Origin: Struthio camelus
Lineage: Eukaryota; Chordata; Aves; Struthioniformes; Struthionidae
Reading direction: 5' to 3'
Assembly (NCBI RefSeq): GCF_040807025.1
Contig: NC_090967.1
Location: forward strand, 1,672,001 to 1,736,000
Length of the DNA: 64,000 nt
Within the stretch, counting starts at the first letter, position 1. Every line of letters begins with the position of its first letter. The translations under genes were made by a program, and so were the position numbers. Positions 25,210 through 39,200 of this stretch are shown here, in pieces. The notes beneath the pieces were generated by a model, which saw only the letters and a program-made list of their open reading frames with translations, was not told the DNA's origin and searched no databases.

Positions 25210-28200
25210 TCACAGCCATGCTTGTCTTAGGATGCCTCAGGATGTGTGGTCAACACAAACTATCCCTCTCAAGGTCTCCACTTGTGATTAGAAACATGGG
25301 CACAGATAGAAAGGGATCAGCAAAACCCTGACAGCATCTTGTGCACCAGCCTCCTTAGTACCCACCCTATGGCAAGGCTGGTGGACAGTGAAAGACTTTC
25401 TCACTCTGTATGAGGGAAGGACAAGCCAGAGTCCCCCCTTCTCTCTCAGGCACGGACTTTCCATTCACATGTCCTTGAGACTCAGCTGGGTATGACATTA
25501 CCTGTTTCTCTGAGTGTGGTCTTCAAAGCTGAAAAGTTCTGGTGTTCAGTGGGGAAGTAATATGCTATTGAAATTGAGAAAAACAAATCGAAGAGGCCAA
25601 CTTCCCAGAAGCTGAAATAAAGATCCAAGGGTCCTAGAAAGTAGAGAGATAATAAACATAGCTCAGGAGGAGAGAACCTGGGGCAATACAGGACCTCTGC
25701 TAAGCCTGAGCTAGTACAGTGATCAGTGAAGTTCTCATTATCTCAGGCTTTTTGATCTTCTTCCCTCCTTATAGAGATTAATGCTTGGCTTGAGCTAGCC
25801 TAGTCTGTGGAAATCTGTGGGAAAAGTTTATTTATTTTCTTTCAAATCTCATTCCTGGATAGAAGAGCTCTAATTGCACATTGCAGGGCCATTTCCAACA
25901 GTGCTATGGAAGAAGACCTCATATTTATCCTGATAAGAGAGTTGTTTACACAGATGCTAATGCCTTCATGAGGTTCAGAGCAATGGAGAGAACCTTCTGA
26001 GGCTGCTCAGCCCAGTCCTCCCAAGGCTAAGCTGTGTGAAGACCACTGGCAAAGACTCTGTTTTTTTGCTTTAGAAACCTTGCAGTGCTGCTGCAGTCAC
26101 CCAAGCTTTCGGGTTAGCAAACCACAGTATTTGGATTTTGGTCCCAGACCTGATTACAGCTTGATCACACATTCACTTTCTTATTACACCATTCCTGCTC
26201 TTATCTGCTGATGGAGACAACATTCATCAGACTATGTGAAAGCCTTGCCTATCTTCCTCCTTTTTACTGCCAATCTTCCTTCTTTTCACTGCTATGCATG
26301 AGAGGAAGAACTGTAAAATATGTATTTCTTCAGTTCATTGTGTCTGTGCCTCCTGTACTCCATGGTAGGTTAAGGAACAACAGATTCAGTCCCCTGTGCC
26401 CATTAGCTTGAATTATTAGTTTGAATGAGGCAGGGCTTTCATACATCTTTATGTACATACATACATGTTTTCATACATCTTGTACATCTTGTCTTGCTAG
26501 TTACAAGCATCACTGTCCCTATAAGGAAGAGGAGACCTCTTAGATCTCATCCCTTGTTATCACAGACTCAATGAATAATCTCTCTGCTGAGCTAAACAGG
26601 AGCCATCTAATCTTCTTTTGTCCTCAGGATATCAAGTGGAAATCTGTTCCAGATCTTGCTGCCGCTGTGGTGAGAAACGTAAATGTTTGCACTGTCAGAG
26701 GTTGGGAGAGACGCTGTGTAACTTCCTACAACAAGAAAACAGTTGACTGCCCAAGGCAATCACTTCTAGAAGTGGAACAACCAAAGACTGCATCAAACCC
26801 AAAAGACTCTTTTGTACTCCCAAACTACTCACTCTTAATTAGCCCAGCCCACCTTGGTAAGGTAAAGTTCTACCTTACTTTGGACATGCAAAGCTCACAT
26901 CTCTTTACTGAAGTGAAGTGAAAACAGTCACATGAACAGCTCTGAAATCACTCATCATTGGCTTGCTAAACGCAAACTAGGCTTACTATTTGCCTACCAT
27001 GGTGAGTTGAGGAGACCGACTTTGAAGCAGGAGTACAGGAATGTGGGCTCACTAGAGAATCTTTACCAAAGATTCCCTTTTCCCACCTATTTCCCCATGG
27101 GTAATCAGCATCATTATATCCACAAATACAGGAGAAGGGACACAGGGAGAAAAAAATGGTATGCCCACGTCAAATAATGAGTCACTGATCCATGGGGAAC
27201 TTGAGTCCGACAGTCCTGATCTGGAACTCTGCCTCTACAACAAACATACCGGTTTGATGTTTTCTTAATAGTGCCAAGTGGTCTGAATACACTTCAGTTA
27301 ACACAAACTGCCAACAGAGAGCTTGTCACTAATCTTCAGCTATGCAGCTAATCCAATAAATGATATCACCTCTCCTCCAAACCTTGTCTTTCTTAGAGCT
27401 AGAGTATGCTACAGCAATGACACGAATTCTTGTGCAGGGAAGGTGGGAGCAGAACCCACTCTCTGTATGAAGGCACTCACCTGCTCTTTTCTCTGGATGT
27501 CTCTCCATCCACATGCACTGGAAAAAATGTTTTTGTGCAAAGCATATGAAGTTTCTGTTTGGATGTGGGAAAATTCAGGACTGGTCTCTAGATCCCATGT
27601 TCCACCATATCCTCAGTAGCCTTCTCAGAGCAAAACTAGTCACATAAGAGGAACTCACCAACAAAACTTGTTCCTGTGATGTCCCCACCCGTTTGCTGAC
27701 TTGCCCCCTTTCTCCATCTGCATATTTTGCAATACAACAACTCCCTCCACAGTACATTCCCTCTGCATTACTGGCCTGAAATTGTGTAAATATTTTCTAT
27801 TGCATCAGCTGGAAGTTCTGAGAGTGCTACAGTAGGTCATCAGAATATCATCTCTTGCAGATTAACAGTCTGTTAATGTCATGGATTTTCCCTCCTCTAA
27901 GGAAAAATATGACCTTGCTGTCTTGGTGAAGGTTCTCCTGTTTATGTCTGTGCTGCTCCAGTCTCTACTCCAATCTCTAGAAGCACTGAGATATATTAGA
28001 GAGCATTTTCAGAGGTAACTTTAAGGCTAGACCAGGAAGTAGAGAATATTTTGCAAAAAAGTTCAGTGTTGCAAAGCTAATACCTAGTTCCTGGCAATGA
28101 GGGTTCAGATAAACAGTGGAATTTTGGCTATTTTAGGGACAACAGTCAGAAGATGGTGAAAGTAAAAAAATGGGGAAGGAAGACTTTGCACTACATTCTT

Positions 28201-28500
28201 AGTCCTGCTCTTTGCAGATTTTTGTGTGATCATCTTGTAATCTACCAACGGAGAAGATTTCCAAGCCAGGGGAGGGGGGGAGTGGGGAAGGGCAATACAC
28301 AGGTTTGCAAAGAGCACTTAAGGAATTATAAAGAACTATAAAATAGGAAGACTTTTTAAAAATGAATCTCTGAGTCAACTGAGATGCATCTGTTCCAGCT
28401 TGTACTATACTTTGATAAACAACACACCTCTCTATGCCTTGTCTCTGCTAAAGCAGTCAATACCAGAAAAACTGAAGCCATCTGTGTGCAGCGCCTTCCC
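25210..28500. other. Non-coding, nothing recognised
   Basis: Short open frames only; no repeat family recognised apart from a small ACATAC/CATACATCTT-type simple repeat at 26440-26500. Confidence 0.45.
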
Positions 28501-28504
28501 ATAA

Positions 28505-28552
28505 GCATAATTTGAAATCCTGACTGAAAGCATAATAAAATCCTGACTGAAA
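28505..28552. repeat. Tandem duplication of about 24 bp
   Basis: GCATAAT...AATCCTGACTGAAA occurs at 28505-28529 and again at 28530-28552, the second copy 2 bp shorter. Confidence 0.85.
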
Positions 28553-28559
28553 GGAAAGA

Positions 28560-29430
28560 GGAACTAGCAGTCACATACACTCATCTATGGAGGTAGTTTT
28601 ACTGGAGGGCTGAGTGCACTGCCCAGGATGGTAGCAGCAGAACAGATTTGCGTCTCCTTGTTGCAGATCACATGCTGTTGGCCCACACGTGCACCCTCAT
28701 CCTTAAATATTCTTTTATCATAAAAAGGATCTCAGCAATGTCGAGACATCAAACTCCCTTCATTTTCCAAAGGGTATCATATATCTTCTCAGACATGAAG
28801 AGCCTTATGTGTCCATTGATCTCCCTTTGCTGCAAAGCTGCAACAGCTTGACAACAGAGTAGTGATGAGTGTGATGACACTGCTGCTGCCCACATTAACT
28901 AGGATCACTGAACCTAGTGAGCTCTGGTGTGTTTTTGCACTCAGCTGTTCTCTAGAATCATAGGCAGAAACTCTGCATCATTACCCCACTGCAGCCTGGT
29001 GGCACATGGGGAGAGTCTCATTCCCTAAACCACCAGGAACAGAACAGTTCCAAGCTTAGAAACAGAGACTAGAAGAGTAAAATATTGCAGACAACATAGA
29101 AATTTCTTGAAATCTTATCTTAGAGATTCAGAGTAAATGTATGCTTTGGCTAAAGACTCTTAAGAAGGCACACAGCCCCCCCACATCCTTACCCACTTCC
29201 CTCTCCCAGAGAAGAGTTCAACTTGTTTAAATGAGATGAGTCAGTGAGGATAATTGCAATATCAGACCAGCCAGATTTAAAAAAAAAAACAAAAACCTTA
29301 TGGCAGGATCCCTTATGAAAGGTTTTTAAAGCAATGAACATGTCATGGAATAAAAGAGAAGATCCCCTTATGATGACTCATGGTGACAAATAAAAACTAA
29401 AGCATAGAAATAAATGGCTGTTTTTTGGAA
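28560..29430. other. Non-coding, nothing recognised
   Basis: No gene or repeat recognised; an A-run lies at 29279-29290. Confidence 0.45.
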
Positions 29431-29965
29431 GTAGAGAGATTTCAGTTGTGAGGTCCCATAAGAAACTGTGCAGACCTCTGAGCTAGTCATCTAGTCACAA
29501 ATGATCTAGAAGAGGAGCGTCCTTGTGAATAAGTGAAAAGCAATAAACACAGAGTACGCTAATGATATGTTCTAGTGATTGGGCCTCCAAAAGAGTTTGG
29601 TAATGCCACATTAATTGAAAAACAGTGCTGGGTATTATTAGGAAGAAATTAGGGGACAGAAAAGAAAATGGCATAACGATGACCTACAAGTATAGAACAT
29701 ACTCCATCTCTGAAAGGAAGAAGTGGAACAAGCACAAAGAGAGTGACCAGAATTGAAAACATCAAAACAGAAATGGAAGGAGAACATAATGGCAGGAGAG
29801 TATAGTAAAGATCTATAAAATCCTGAATAATCTGGGTAACAAATTGGGACTGGGTGATGGATTCTGTCTTACAACATGAGCAATGGGACATCTAATAAAA
29901 TTAGCCAGCAGAAGGTTTAAAGAAAACCAAAGGTAGTTCTTTTTATTCTGTGCCTCATTAAACAT
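29430..29965 (+). mobile_element. Ancient CR1 LINE fragment
   Basis: Follows the order of an old CR1 ORF2: an 'aatgatctagaag' segment before the active-site region, then the ATAGTAAAGATCTATAAAATC segment, then AGCAGAAGGTTTAAAG. Riddled with stops. Sits just before a second, younger CR1 in the same direction. Confidence 0.65.
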
Positions 29966-30039
29966 GATTTCTCCTCAAACCTACCACTGAAGCGAAGAGT
30001 TTAAGGAGGAATGGATGGATCCTGAGGGTCAACAGCTGA

Positions 30040-31380
30040 TTGTGCAGCTGGTGTTGATGACAGGGATTTGGCTTTCATAACTGTGGAACACTGCCTGAGG
30101 ATCAAGGAGCGCTAGGAAGAGATGGGGCAATGATGCAAAAGAATCTTTGCCTGACAGCTAAACAAAAGGCTGAGGAGAGCTTTAACCTAAGAACAACAGG
30201 AGTGTGAGTTGATGACCCAAAATTGAGTGAGGAAGCGGCAGACTGGGTTGGCAAGCAAAAGGTCCAGAGTGAGGTGGACAAGAGAGACCTTGAGAAAAAA
30301 AAAGGGCAGAAGAGTCCTACCCTAAACAAATGCACATGAACAAGGAAGTGCTGAGAGGACCACATGATGAAGGAAGCTCTTACACTTTTCTGAGAAATAT
30401 AATGACTGGGTGCCCAAACGAAGGGCCTGCACACTAATGCATGCAGCATGGGGAACGAAGAGGAGCAATTAGAAGTCTGCATGCAATTGTAGGGTTACAG
30501 TCTCATTGGAATCAGAGAGATGTGGTGGAATACTTTACACCACAGGATTGCTGCAATGGGTAGATACAGGCTTTGTAGGAAGGATGAGCTGGGAAGGCAA
30601 GGAGAGGGAGTGGAGTCACCCTTTTTGGGAGAATCCTACATCCCTGGTGAGAAGAGGGTTCCAGGAGAGATGGTTGATTTTCAAGGCTTACCTCTTCCAA
30701 GCTTAAGAATGGTCTATCCTAACATGCAGAAAATTAAGTAAAGGTGGCAGGAGGCCACCTTGTATGGATGAACAAGGTGTTCCTGACGAGATTCAAGCAT
30801 AAAAAGGAAGCATACAAGAGGTGGAGGCAAGGACAGATAATCTGGGAGGACTATAGAGACACTGTCTGAGAGCGCAGGGATCAGGTCAGAAAACCAAAAG
30901 CCCATCTGGAGTTGAATCTCATGAGGGCCATGAAGGGCAACAAGAAAGGCTTCTACAAATGCATCAGCAGCAAAAGGAAGGCTAAGTAAAACCATGAGCC
31001 TGTTATTAAATAAGGCGAGGCCCTGGTGAAAAAGGACACTGAGAAGGCCACCTTTGCCTCAGTTGTCACTGTCCCAGGGCTCAATGCTGGGGCCAATACT
31101 GTTTAACATCTTCATTAAGGACCTGGATGATGGGATAAAGTGCACCCCCCCCCCCCCCCCAGCAAGTCTGCTGATGATACAAAACTGTGAGGAGTGGCTG
31201 ATACACCAGTGGGTTGTGCTGCCATTCAGAAGGACCTTGACAGACTGGAGAATGGGCTGACTGGAGCCTCAAGAAGTTCAACAAAGAGAAATACCAAGTC
31301 TTGCACCTGGAAAGGAATAACCCCATGCACCGGTACACACAGGGCAGACCGGCTGGAGGGCAGCTGACGGGACATAGCAT
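30040..31380 (+). mobile_element. CR1 LINE with internal deletions
   Basis: Plus-strand CR1 pieces in order: the ATGCATGCAGCATGGGGAACGA segment that starts the endonuclease domain (about 30435), ETWWD-like and RKDELGRQGEG-like endonuclease sequence to about 30690, the KRKKEAYKRWRQGQ-like linker (30780-30990), then a jump to reverse transcriptase at about 31060 (SQGSMLGPILFNIFIKDLDDG) and on to about 31370. Frameshifts throughout; a 16-base C-run interrupts the RT. The 5' limit is uncertain. Confidence 0.85.
31145..31160 (+). repeat. C16 homopolymer
   Basis: Sixteen C's inside the CR1 reverse-transcriptase segment, just before the SADDT-like active site. Probable expansion of a short C-run; length may vary by sequencing. 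Confidence 0.95.
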
Positions 31381-31384
31381 TATA

Positions 31385-33240
31385 GGGCACTCTAGCCATT
31401 GTGTCTGTGGGGTCTGAGAAAGTAAATGCAAAGTCCAAGTGAAGACTTTCTGTGCCTTTCTGCCCCACACTTAGTGCTCTCCTGAGACAGAGCATCAGCA
31501 CTCAGTCAACCCCTCATTCCCTCTGCCTAAGTATAACACATTGCCATGGCTTTCTGATGTGTCATGCCTGTTAACATGTTCAAGAAATGTCAGCCAGATA
31601 TCACATAACCAACCCCAAAGCCCAGGTAAAACCTGCACGACCAACACAGCAAAGGAGAGTTCCAGCTTCTCCTGGTGAATTCAAGCTCTGAGCTGGGGCA
31701 GACCAACCTGTCACTACTCAGAACAAATGAGTAGGAATCAAAGATGCAAATGCTGGTGACTAGTACATCATTGTCCCACTATTGCTAATGTCTGTGTAGA
31801 ACAGTACACAAGGGGTTAATCTAATTAGTTAGCTTTACCTTTGAGACTGACAGAAGTCAGCCAAATTAGAAATGCCCACCACAAAGTCTCATTCAGGATA
31901 ACCTGCCTCCTGGGACAGGAGGAAGAGTGGCAACAGGATCCCAAAGCAGCAACTGCTTAGTAGGGCATGTACTGTCACTCTGCTGCCATGAGCATGGAGC
32001 CTGGCATCCCAACTGAGCCTTGCTACTAAAGAGACAACACTGGAAAATCATACAGAAGACAGGCAGTTCCCCCCTTAACAACAGGCTTCCTCTTCCTTCT
32101 GCTAACACAACTTATTTTTGGGGGGTGGGGGGAATCATTTTGTTTTTTTAGCTGCTGAAAGCCAGTGAGAGACTATGAAAAATAATCAGCACTTTTGAGC
32201 CCACTGTTTCTCTTGTCTCCAAGGAAACTCTGCTAATATGTTCAACATCAAAACCAGCAGGATTTTCAAGGAGGGAAGCATCCACAGATAGCAGCAGGGA
32301 AGCAACCTAAGGGTAAAAAGAGGGAGGGATGTGTGCAGGAGGAGAAGATTTGAGGAAGAAGTTGGCACAAGCTAGGTACATATTTAGGGACAAGGCAAGG
32401 GGCCACTGAGAAAGCTGTACTAGTCTGTCGAAGGTGAACTCCCTTCTGGGATAAGAGCTGGGTCACCTAGTGAGAGGGCAGAAGTTAAATAGAGCATCCT
32501 TGCATAGAGAGATGGAAGGAGCAATGCCTCAGAGGCGGGGTGTGCCAGGCTGTTCAAGGAAAGGCAAGCAGGGCAGTGCTTTGCCCTCAGGGCTCTGCTC
32601 AGTGGCCTGGCAACTATAGTTAGCAGCAATCAAGTCCTACCTACATCTGGGCAGATCATGGCACTCCAGGAATAGGAAGCTATAGTCCTTCCACCACCAG
32701 CTGAATGGAACAGGTGCTTCCCAGGGACCATTCAGGTCTCAGATGCCTCCACTCTTATCTCACTCACCCCCATCTTTAGCTCAGTGCCTGTGGTCAGGAG
32801 CATTGAATTCAGCCACTGTGCCATTAGCTGGTTTTTTTCAGTGCTGAAGGACCAGGATAGATGGGTCTCACAGACTCCCTGGCTGGAGGCACCCTTGTTC
32901 CTCTTTCTGAAGGATCCTTTGCAGCCTGGCCTGTTGCTTGCCCTTGGGAAGGGCAGTGCACACCGAAAGCAATGCAGTCAAAGTATCTACACTGAAAATT
33001 TCCATTCACCAACCTAACTGGGGTGAGCTCAGCATTCTTTGTGTTGTTATTACAGCCCCTGGCAGGGCTTTCCACTCAGTGAAGGGCTCAGGAACATTTC
33101 ATGGAGGATTTCCATTTTTTCTTCAACATCTGGCAGCCAGCTCCCTCCAAGCCACTTCCTACCATGGGGATAGTTCTCCAGATGTAGTCTGTTAACCAGA
33201 ACAGAGAGGAAATGGATCTGCCCAGGGTCAAGTTCCTTCT
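31385..33240. other. Non-coding, nothing recognised
   Basis: No gene or repeat family seen. G-rich sequence at 32118-32131. Confidence 0.45.
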
Positions 33241-33247
33241 GTGAGAA

Positions 33248-33294
33248 GGACCTGGTGGGTGGGTGTGTGGTTGGGGGTGGGAGGGGGAGGGGCA
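33248..33294 (+). repeat. G-rich tract (possible G-quadruplex)
   Basis: Repeated GGTGGG/GGGGG runs: more than four runs of at least three G's within 47 bases on the plus strand. Confidence 0.8.
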
Positions 33295-33299
33295 GCAAT

Positions 33300-36200
33300 A
33301 GACAGAAATTTCAGCCCACCTAAACCCTACCATGATAAAGTTATCACCACCTGGCCAGTTGGTACAGGGCCTAAGTCCAATACTGAGAGGACAAGTGCCT
33401 TTCTCCTCAGAGCCCCCTACCCATTGTAATGTCCCACAATAAGGTTGGCTCTCTCTAGCTGCCCACCAGGTATTTAGCCCAAGCCCAGAACATACAGTCC
33501 CACTTTTCAAGTAATCCCTTCTGGGCAGTCCTCTATCCTAAGGAAGACTGAAAGCGATCTCTGCTGCTCTCTCATGCATACATCCAAGGAAACCTTCTCC
33601 TGCTCTTCCCCTGTCCTGCTTCAGCCACTGGACCTGTCACTGCTCTTATTCATGCAGTCAGATTTGCTGACAAAACCACTCACCTGGAGCAAATGTCGGT
33701 TGTCAAGCAGGAAGGACAGCAGGTCTTTTTGGTCTGAAAACTCTCCTAATTTCTTGGGGATTATTCTGAGTTGGTTTATTCTGTAATTCTTTAAGATCAA
33801 AGGCAGGTTGCAGGATTTTCTCCTTAGAAAGGTACAGCATTAGCAGAGAGCTCTGAGCAGTACCTCCTGAGAGAAGAAAGGAAGACTATAATATGCTCAG
33901 GATACATAGCAGTAGGGGATGGGGGAGTGGCATGGAGGAGGAGACTGAAAAGATCTTCGATGATTGCAGGAGACCGGAGGACACAAGGCATCTGTCACCA
34001 TGATGCTGCATATAGTTCATGCTGGATTTAACACTAACTGTTTTTACACGTTCTTCTCCCTCCTCACATAAGCCACAAAGAGAGTTAGTAGTAACAGCGA
34101 GCAAGACAGGCTGTTAAATGAGTTCAGGTCTCGTCCCCATCCCACTTCTGCCTCTCAGTCCATTGCTTTCCACAAGGCTGTCTTCCATACAGAAATTAAC
34201 TCAGAAGAAACAGCTGGACGTCCTGAACAGGCAGGCCCTTCACTAGTCTGGTTGGTGTAAATAGGACCTTGGAGGTCCAGATACACCTTTTTGCTTTGTG
34301 CAGATGGGGAGGGATGTCTTTATGTGACTCAACTGCTCCTCTGTAAATGGAAGAAATAACACTGATCTTATTGACGGTTGCACAGGTACTATGAGGTCTA
34401 AAGTCATGTTAGTGTCAAATAGGGACTGAAAAATCCATGCCCTATACCCTGCAAAGTTTCAGAGACTTTTTCAGCAAAATACATACTGGAATGTAGACAA
34501 GAAGCTAATTTTTTTCCAAAATGAATGTCTCTGATTATGTGCCATAGACGCCAATGTCCTGCCCGTACTGCAGACCCAAAACACACCTCTAGCAACGTGG
34601 CTGAGAGCCGGTCTGTCCATGGAGGGATAAGGGGGCAGATCATAGCACTGCAGCCACAATGCAACTGACCCGTTCTTTGCTCCTTCAAGGGGGCCTGCAG
34701 CTATCAGCTGTAGCTGTAAGTCTCAGAGAAAGGACATCTATTACTGCTCCTTCCCTTGCTTCTCTCCGTGGATTAGGCAACAGGTTTTCTTACAAAAGCA
34801 TAAGACTGCGTGACTGACTTCCCTGTTAGCTGTCTGCTGGTGGCTGAGGTGATCTGTAGCAGTCAGAAGAGAGCTCGTTGCATGGACAGTGCATTTCTAA
34901 TGCTACCCAGTGAGGGGCAGAACTGACAAGCGCTTGGCCATCTCAGCAGCTGTACAATGCTGAATCTACTTCATGAAGAAATGGCTGACTAACAGTGAAA
35001 AATTATCCTTTTCTATCTTGTATGCCAGAAGTTCATCTTGGCCCCTAGAATCTGTACTAATTCCTATCCGTTTTCTTAAATCCCAGGTTAATACCCCTAG
35101 GCCTTCTTTAGCCATAAACCCACAGTGACTAACATCTTAAACCTTCTCTTTCACCAGCTTTACCCATTTTCCTCTGAGCCTTGCATCTGTGGCTATTTCA
35201 TGACACCTTCAAGTTATAAAATAGGATCCTGATTTTAGAACAGAACTGAAATTTCTATTAAATAATTGCAGGCTCCATTCCTATGTTACTGTATGAAAGC
35301 AGAGCTGAGCCTTTAGACAGGGAACTGCAGGATTGGCTTTCACATCTGAAATACAACAGTAGCATATGCAATGCATAAAGGCTGACTTTAGAGACTTTTG
35401 AGGTTTTCGGGACCTGAGCTAGAGTGCATTTGTAGCTTGGAGCATGAGTTTTAACGGTCTGAACCAGTGATGAGTTATGGCTTCAATCCAGGCTCTGCCT
35501 AGCAGGCAAAAACAAACTGCAAGATGGGTCCCCAAATTGCACTTGACTTCTGTGGTCCTATGCATATTCAATTATCAAAATGTGAATAGGTCCACAAAGG
35601 GGGATGAGGGAACTTCAGTCCACAATGCCAGCTGGTAGTTAGTCTGTGTATCCCCCTGGAAGAGTAGACTTAGATTTTACTCTTTGTCCAGAGCTGGCTG
35701 AGAAAGGAAGAGGTGAAGTGAGTGGTCTGGACCTTGGATACAGAGCAGCAGTCTAAAGCTATTGAGGAGCTAAAGAGCTCCGTTCCCTCAAGACAGAGTT
35801 ACCTGACACCCTCACAGACATTTTTTTCTGGTTAGAACAATTCCTTGAGGAATCAACTCCACAATGAACTAAAACCCCTGAGTCTCTCCTCCTTCCGCAA
35901 GTACCAGGCACACTTTATCATCCACAACACACAGAGGGCACGTGGTGCTCTAAATCTTTAACAACAGGTAAGAAGGAAACTTCTTCACAATGTCATCTTT
36001 GTGAGAGGAAGTGAGAAAAGACCTAACAACTGCTTCTCACCTCACTTAATGACCTTATAAAGGGTGCTCTAGTGCCATCCCTGCACAGCTATTTGCTACT
36101 GAAGGTAGAGGGGGGGCTTACTGATATGGAGAAACAGCCCAAAATAGCTTTTGCAAATCAGCTCACTGGTGATTTTCTCACAAAGTCCTGTTCAAAATGA

Positions 36201-39200
36201 TTTAAGCTATTCTTATAAGTAGTCTAAAAATGTCGATATAGGGTTGGGGCAGTTCTTTTTGCACCCACTCCTTTTTAAACATGCCCTCAGCCTGTATTTC
36301 AGCCCAACTTGTAAAGGCTGCTGTCCTAAATGAGTTAAGTTCTGTGCACGGGACTCTCGAGACCGATTTTTACACAGGTTTGTGTCTCTCTAAAAGAGAA
36401 ATTTGCAGGACGAATAGAACAACGACTTCTTTATCATCTGTTTGTCTTTTAAAAAAGACATTGATTATTTATTTGATCTTTAAAAAAAGAAACACCTAAA
36501 GATAGGTTAAGTATTGATTCGTAATATAATGATAAGGAAAACCCCACACTTGAATCTCTGTTAGCATGCAGTTATGGCACATTCCGATTGCTATATACAG
36601 CTGGGATGAGACATTCAGACTGCAGGGACAAGTCAGAAAACCCTTAGGAGATGGTTGTATCCACCATCACATGATCTTCACTGCCTTCCAAAAAGCACTT
36701 ATTGTGTTAGCATTCTGAAAGAGCTCAGTTAGTCTGAACTGCTGAAAAAATGTTAGGCAGTATGCTGTAATGAATCATCCACCTTTTCTTCAATGACAGT
36801 GCAGCAAGCACAAGAGGAGGTGCCAACAGTCACAGGTGTGAGTGTGTGCTCCACTACCACCTGAGCATGCTGACAGTTGGGGGGATGTGCATGACCTGTC
36901 CTTAATAGGAACATGGATGTTTTATTCAGGGAGGATAGAAAGACATGGAGACATTCCCAATTGCTAATTGCCGTGGGGAAAGATGTGTTTTTCCTGCATG
37001 TGAAGCAATCCTTCAACTTTTTCCTTCCCTGGATTTTGCAATTCCGTGCTCTGATTCTCTTTGTTACAGTAACCTTAATTTGGGGGCTGGGATTAATTTT
37101 TTTAGCCTGTGCTGCTCACTTGGCCCAGGGAGCAGAGTCCAATTATGCAGTTTTGTCCTTCATTCCAAGTTAGCAGAGTTCCTGCAAATGAATCTCCTTT
37201 GTGTTTCACAGAGCTGATCAAATAATGGCATTTCCTTCCTATGGGAAATGCCAATATTTCAACATTTATTTTTGTCATCTCTTGGAACAAAAAGTCAAAA
37301 TTTTAACTCTTGCAACACATGAAGTTCAGAAAAACTTGAACAGAAATGTTAAGAAATGTTCTGCTTTGGATCAGACTGATGTAAATCTGCTTCCACTTGG
37401 GCTGCAATATTTCTTCATATGAGTGCCTCACATGGTCCTATTTCTCCTTAGCTGGATGGACTATATCACTCAGGACACATCTAGTGTTCCCCTGTAACAC
37501 AGCTGCTATGGATCATCATCCTAGATGCAGCCTAGAGAGTGAGCAAAGGCCAGGGGGAATAGAGCCAGAAGGGCTAAAAGAGAATGAGCATGTGATGCAG
37601 TTCTAGGTGACTGATAACATATTTTGGTTAGAATTTCTGACTGGACAGCAAAGAAAGTGATAGTTTCACAACAGTATTTCAGATGAGAAAATTTATCACA
37701 CTAAACTTTTGACTGGTTAGTTTCAACTGATGAGTGAGATAAACTTTTGAGAGCTACTGAAGCGTCTGTCATTCAAAAGTGTCTTCATTTTACTCTTGGT
37801 TCTGCTGAGAGCAGAGGTAGTTGAGGGGTTTCAACTATTTTGAATCCTATCATCTCATGCTCCCTGCATGACAGGTGGTGGGGTGCACAGGGAACTTGTG
37901 CTGCACACTTTGACAGGGGAGTTCTGCTTCAGGAGTCTCTGGTTTGTTTTGTACAATTTTTCAGAAATCTCTGTATATCACTACACAGCCCCAGACAATG
38001 TGAACTGCAAACACCTGAGCTAGCTGTTTTGGTCATGCCTGAAGTCTTGAAAACACCATTTTGTCAAACTATTTCAGGACCTTTTCTAATGACAGTTCCA
38101 TTTGAGAAGGAATCCCCTGTTCCTTCTCCTAAAGGTTCCCTGGCAGGAACTCACCCAAATTTGTCTAGCATGACAATGGATGTGGAGAAGCCATTTAGCT
38201 TTTCTTCTCTGGCCTAATTACCTCTGACTGCTCCTTTTGCAACATGCTTTTCTACAAACCGTGTAGCAGGTAATCTGCCCAATGTGCTTGAAAGAGGTTT
38301 GATTTGGGTTTCATGCCATAAACAAGTTATTCCTAAAGATAATTTTTGGCCTGCCTTACTGCATTTTTATGTTTAACTTTACCTAATTTTATATTTTCTG
38401 AAGGACTTAAGCATGTGACTTTTGTGACATTGTTTGTGCAACATAGAGACATTTCTAATTTGCATGTGGCATTGCTTATTCAAAAGTATATATTTTTTCA
38501 TTTCTTTTCTTCCATGATAGGACTACACTTGCCCTTCCTTCCTACAGCTTCTTGGCCTCCTGCGGTCTGTGGTTGGCCATGCTTGGTATGTTCCAACTTT
38601 CCTAATTCTTATACTTTCAGGTGTTGCAGTTCTCTCTCTACTCATTATTGCACTGTCTGTGAGCAATAATTGAGTTGCAGCAAGGAAGCTGACAGCCATC
38701 GGCTGCCTTGTTGGCTATTAGTGTGGAGTTTGCATTCTTTGTTAAGATGGCTGCAAAAAGCGCTTTTTTGCTTCTGCAACAGATTAGTCATAAAACACAA
38801 AGAACCAGGTTGCTCTACTGTTCTGTGGCCTACTGGCATCTTAGCTATTAATCAGCTCTTTAAATATACTCTGAGATGTTTCTTTTTGTACTGGACAGTT
38901 CTCTCATAGTCACTTCCTTGTAAATTTTGGCAGCTGAGTTCCGGACATGCCCAATTGCCCTACTGCAACCTCATACGTGAATTCACAGCATTTAGAAGCA
39001 TTTCTCAGGACCCTGTCTTTATGCACCATTTGAAGGACTATGAAGCACATCCTGCCAGAATGACAGATGACGTCACCCCAAGAGACTGCCCTTTGAAAGA
39101 GATAATTTGCTGTTGAAACTACCACATGTAAATTCATTCAATGAAAATACTTCCTGCTGTGGGGAAGGTTAGTGCTCAAAATCGTGAGCAGCTCTGCAGC

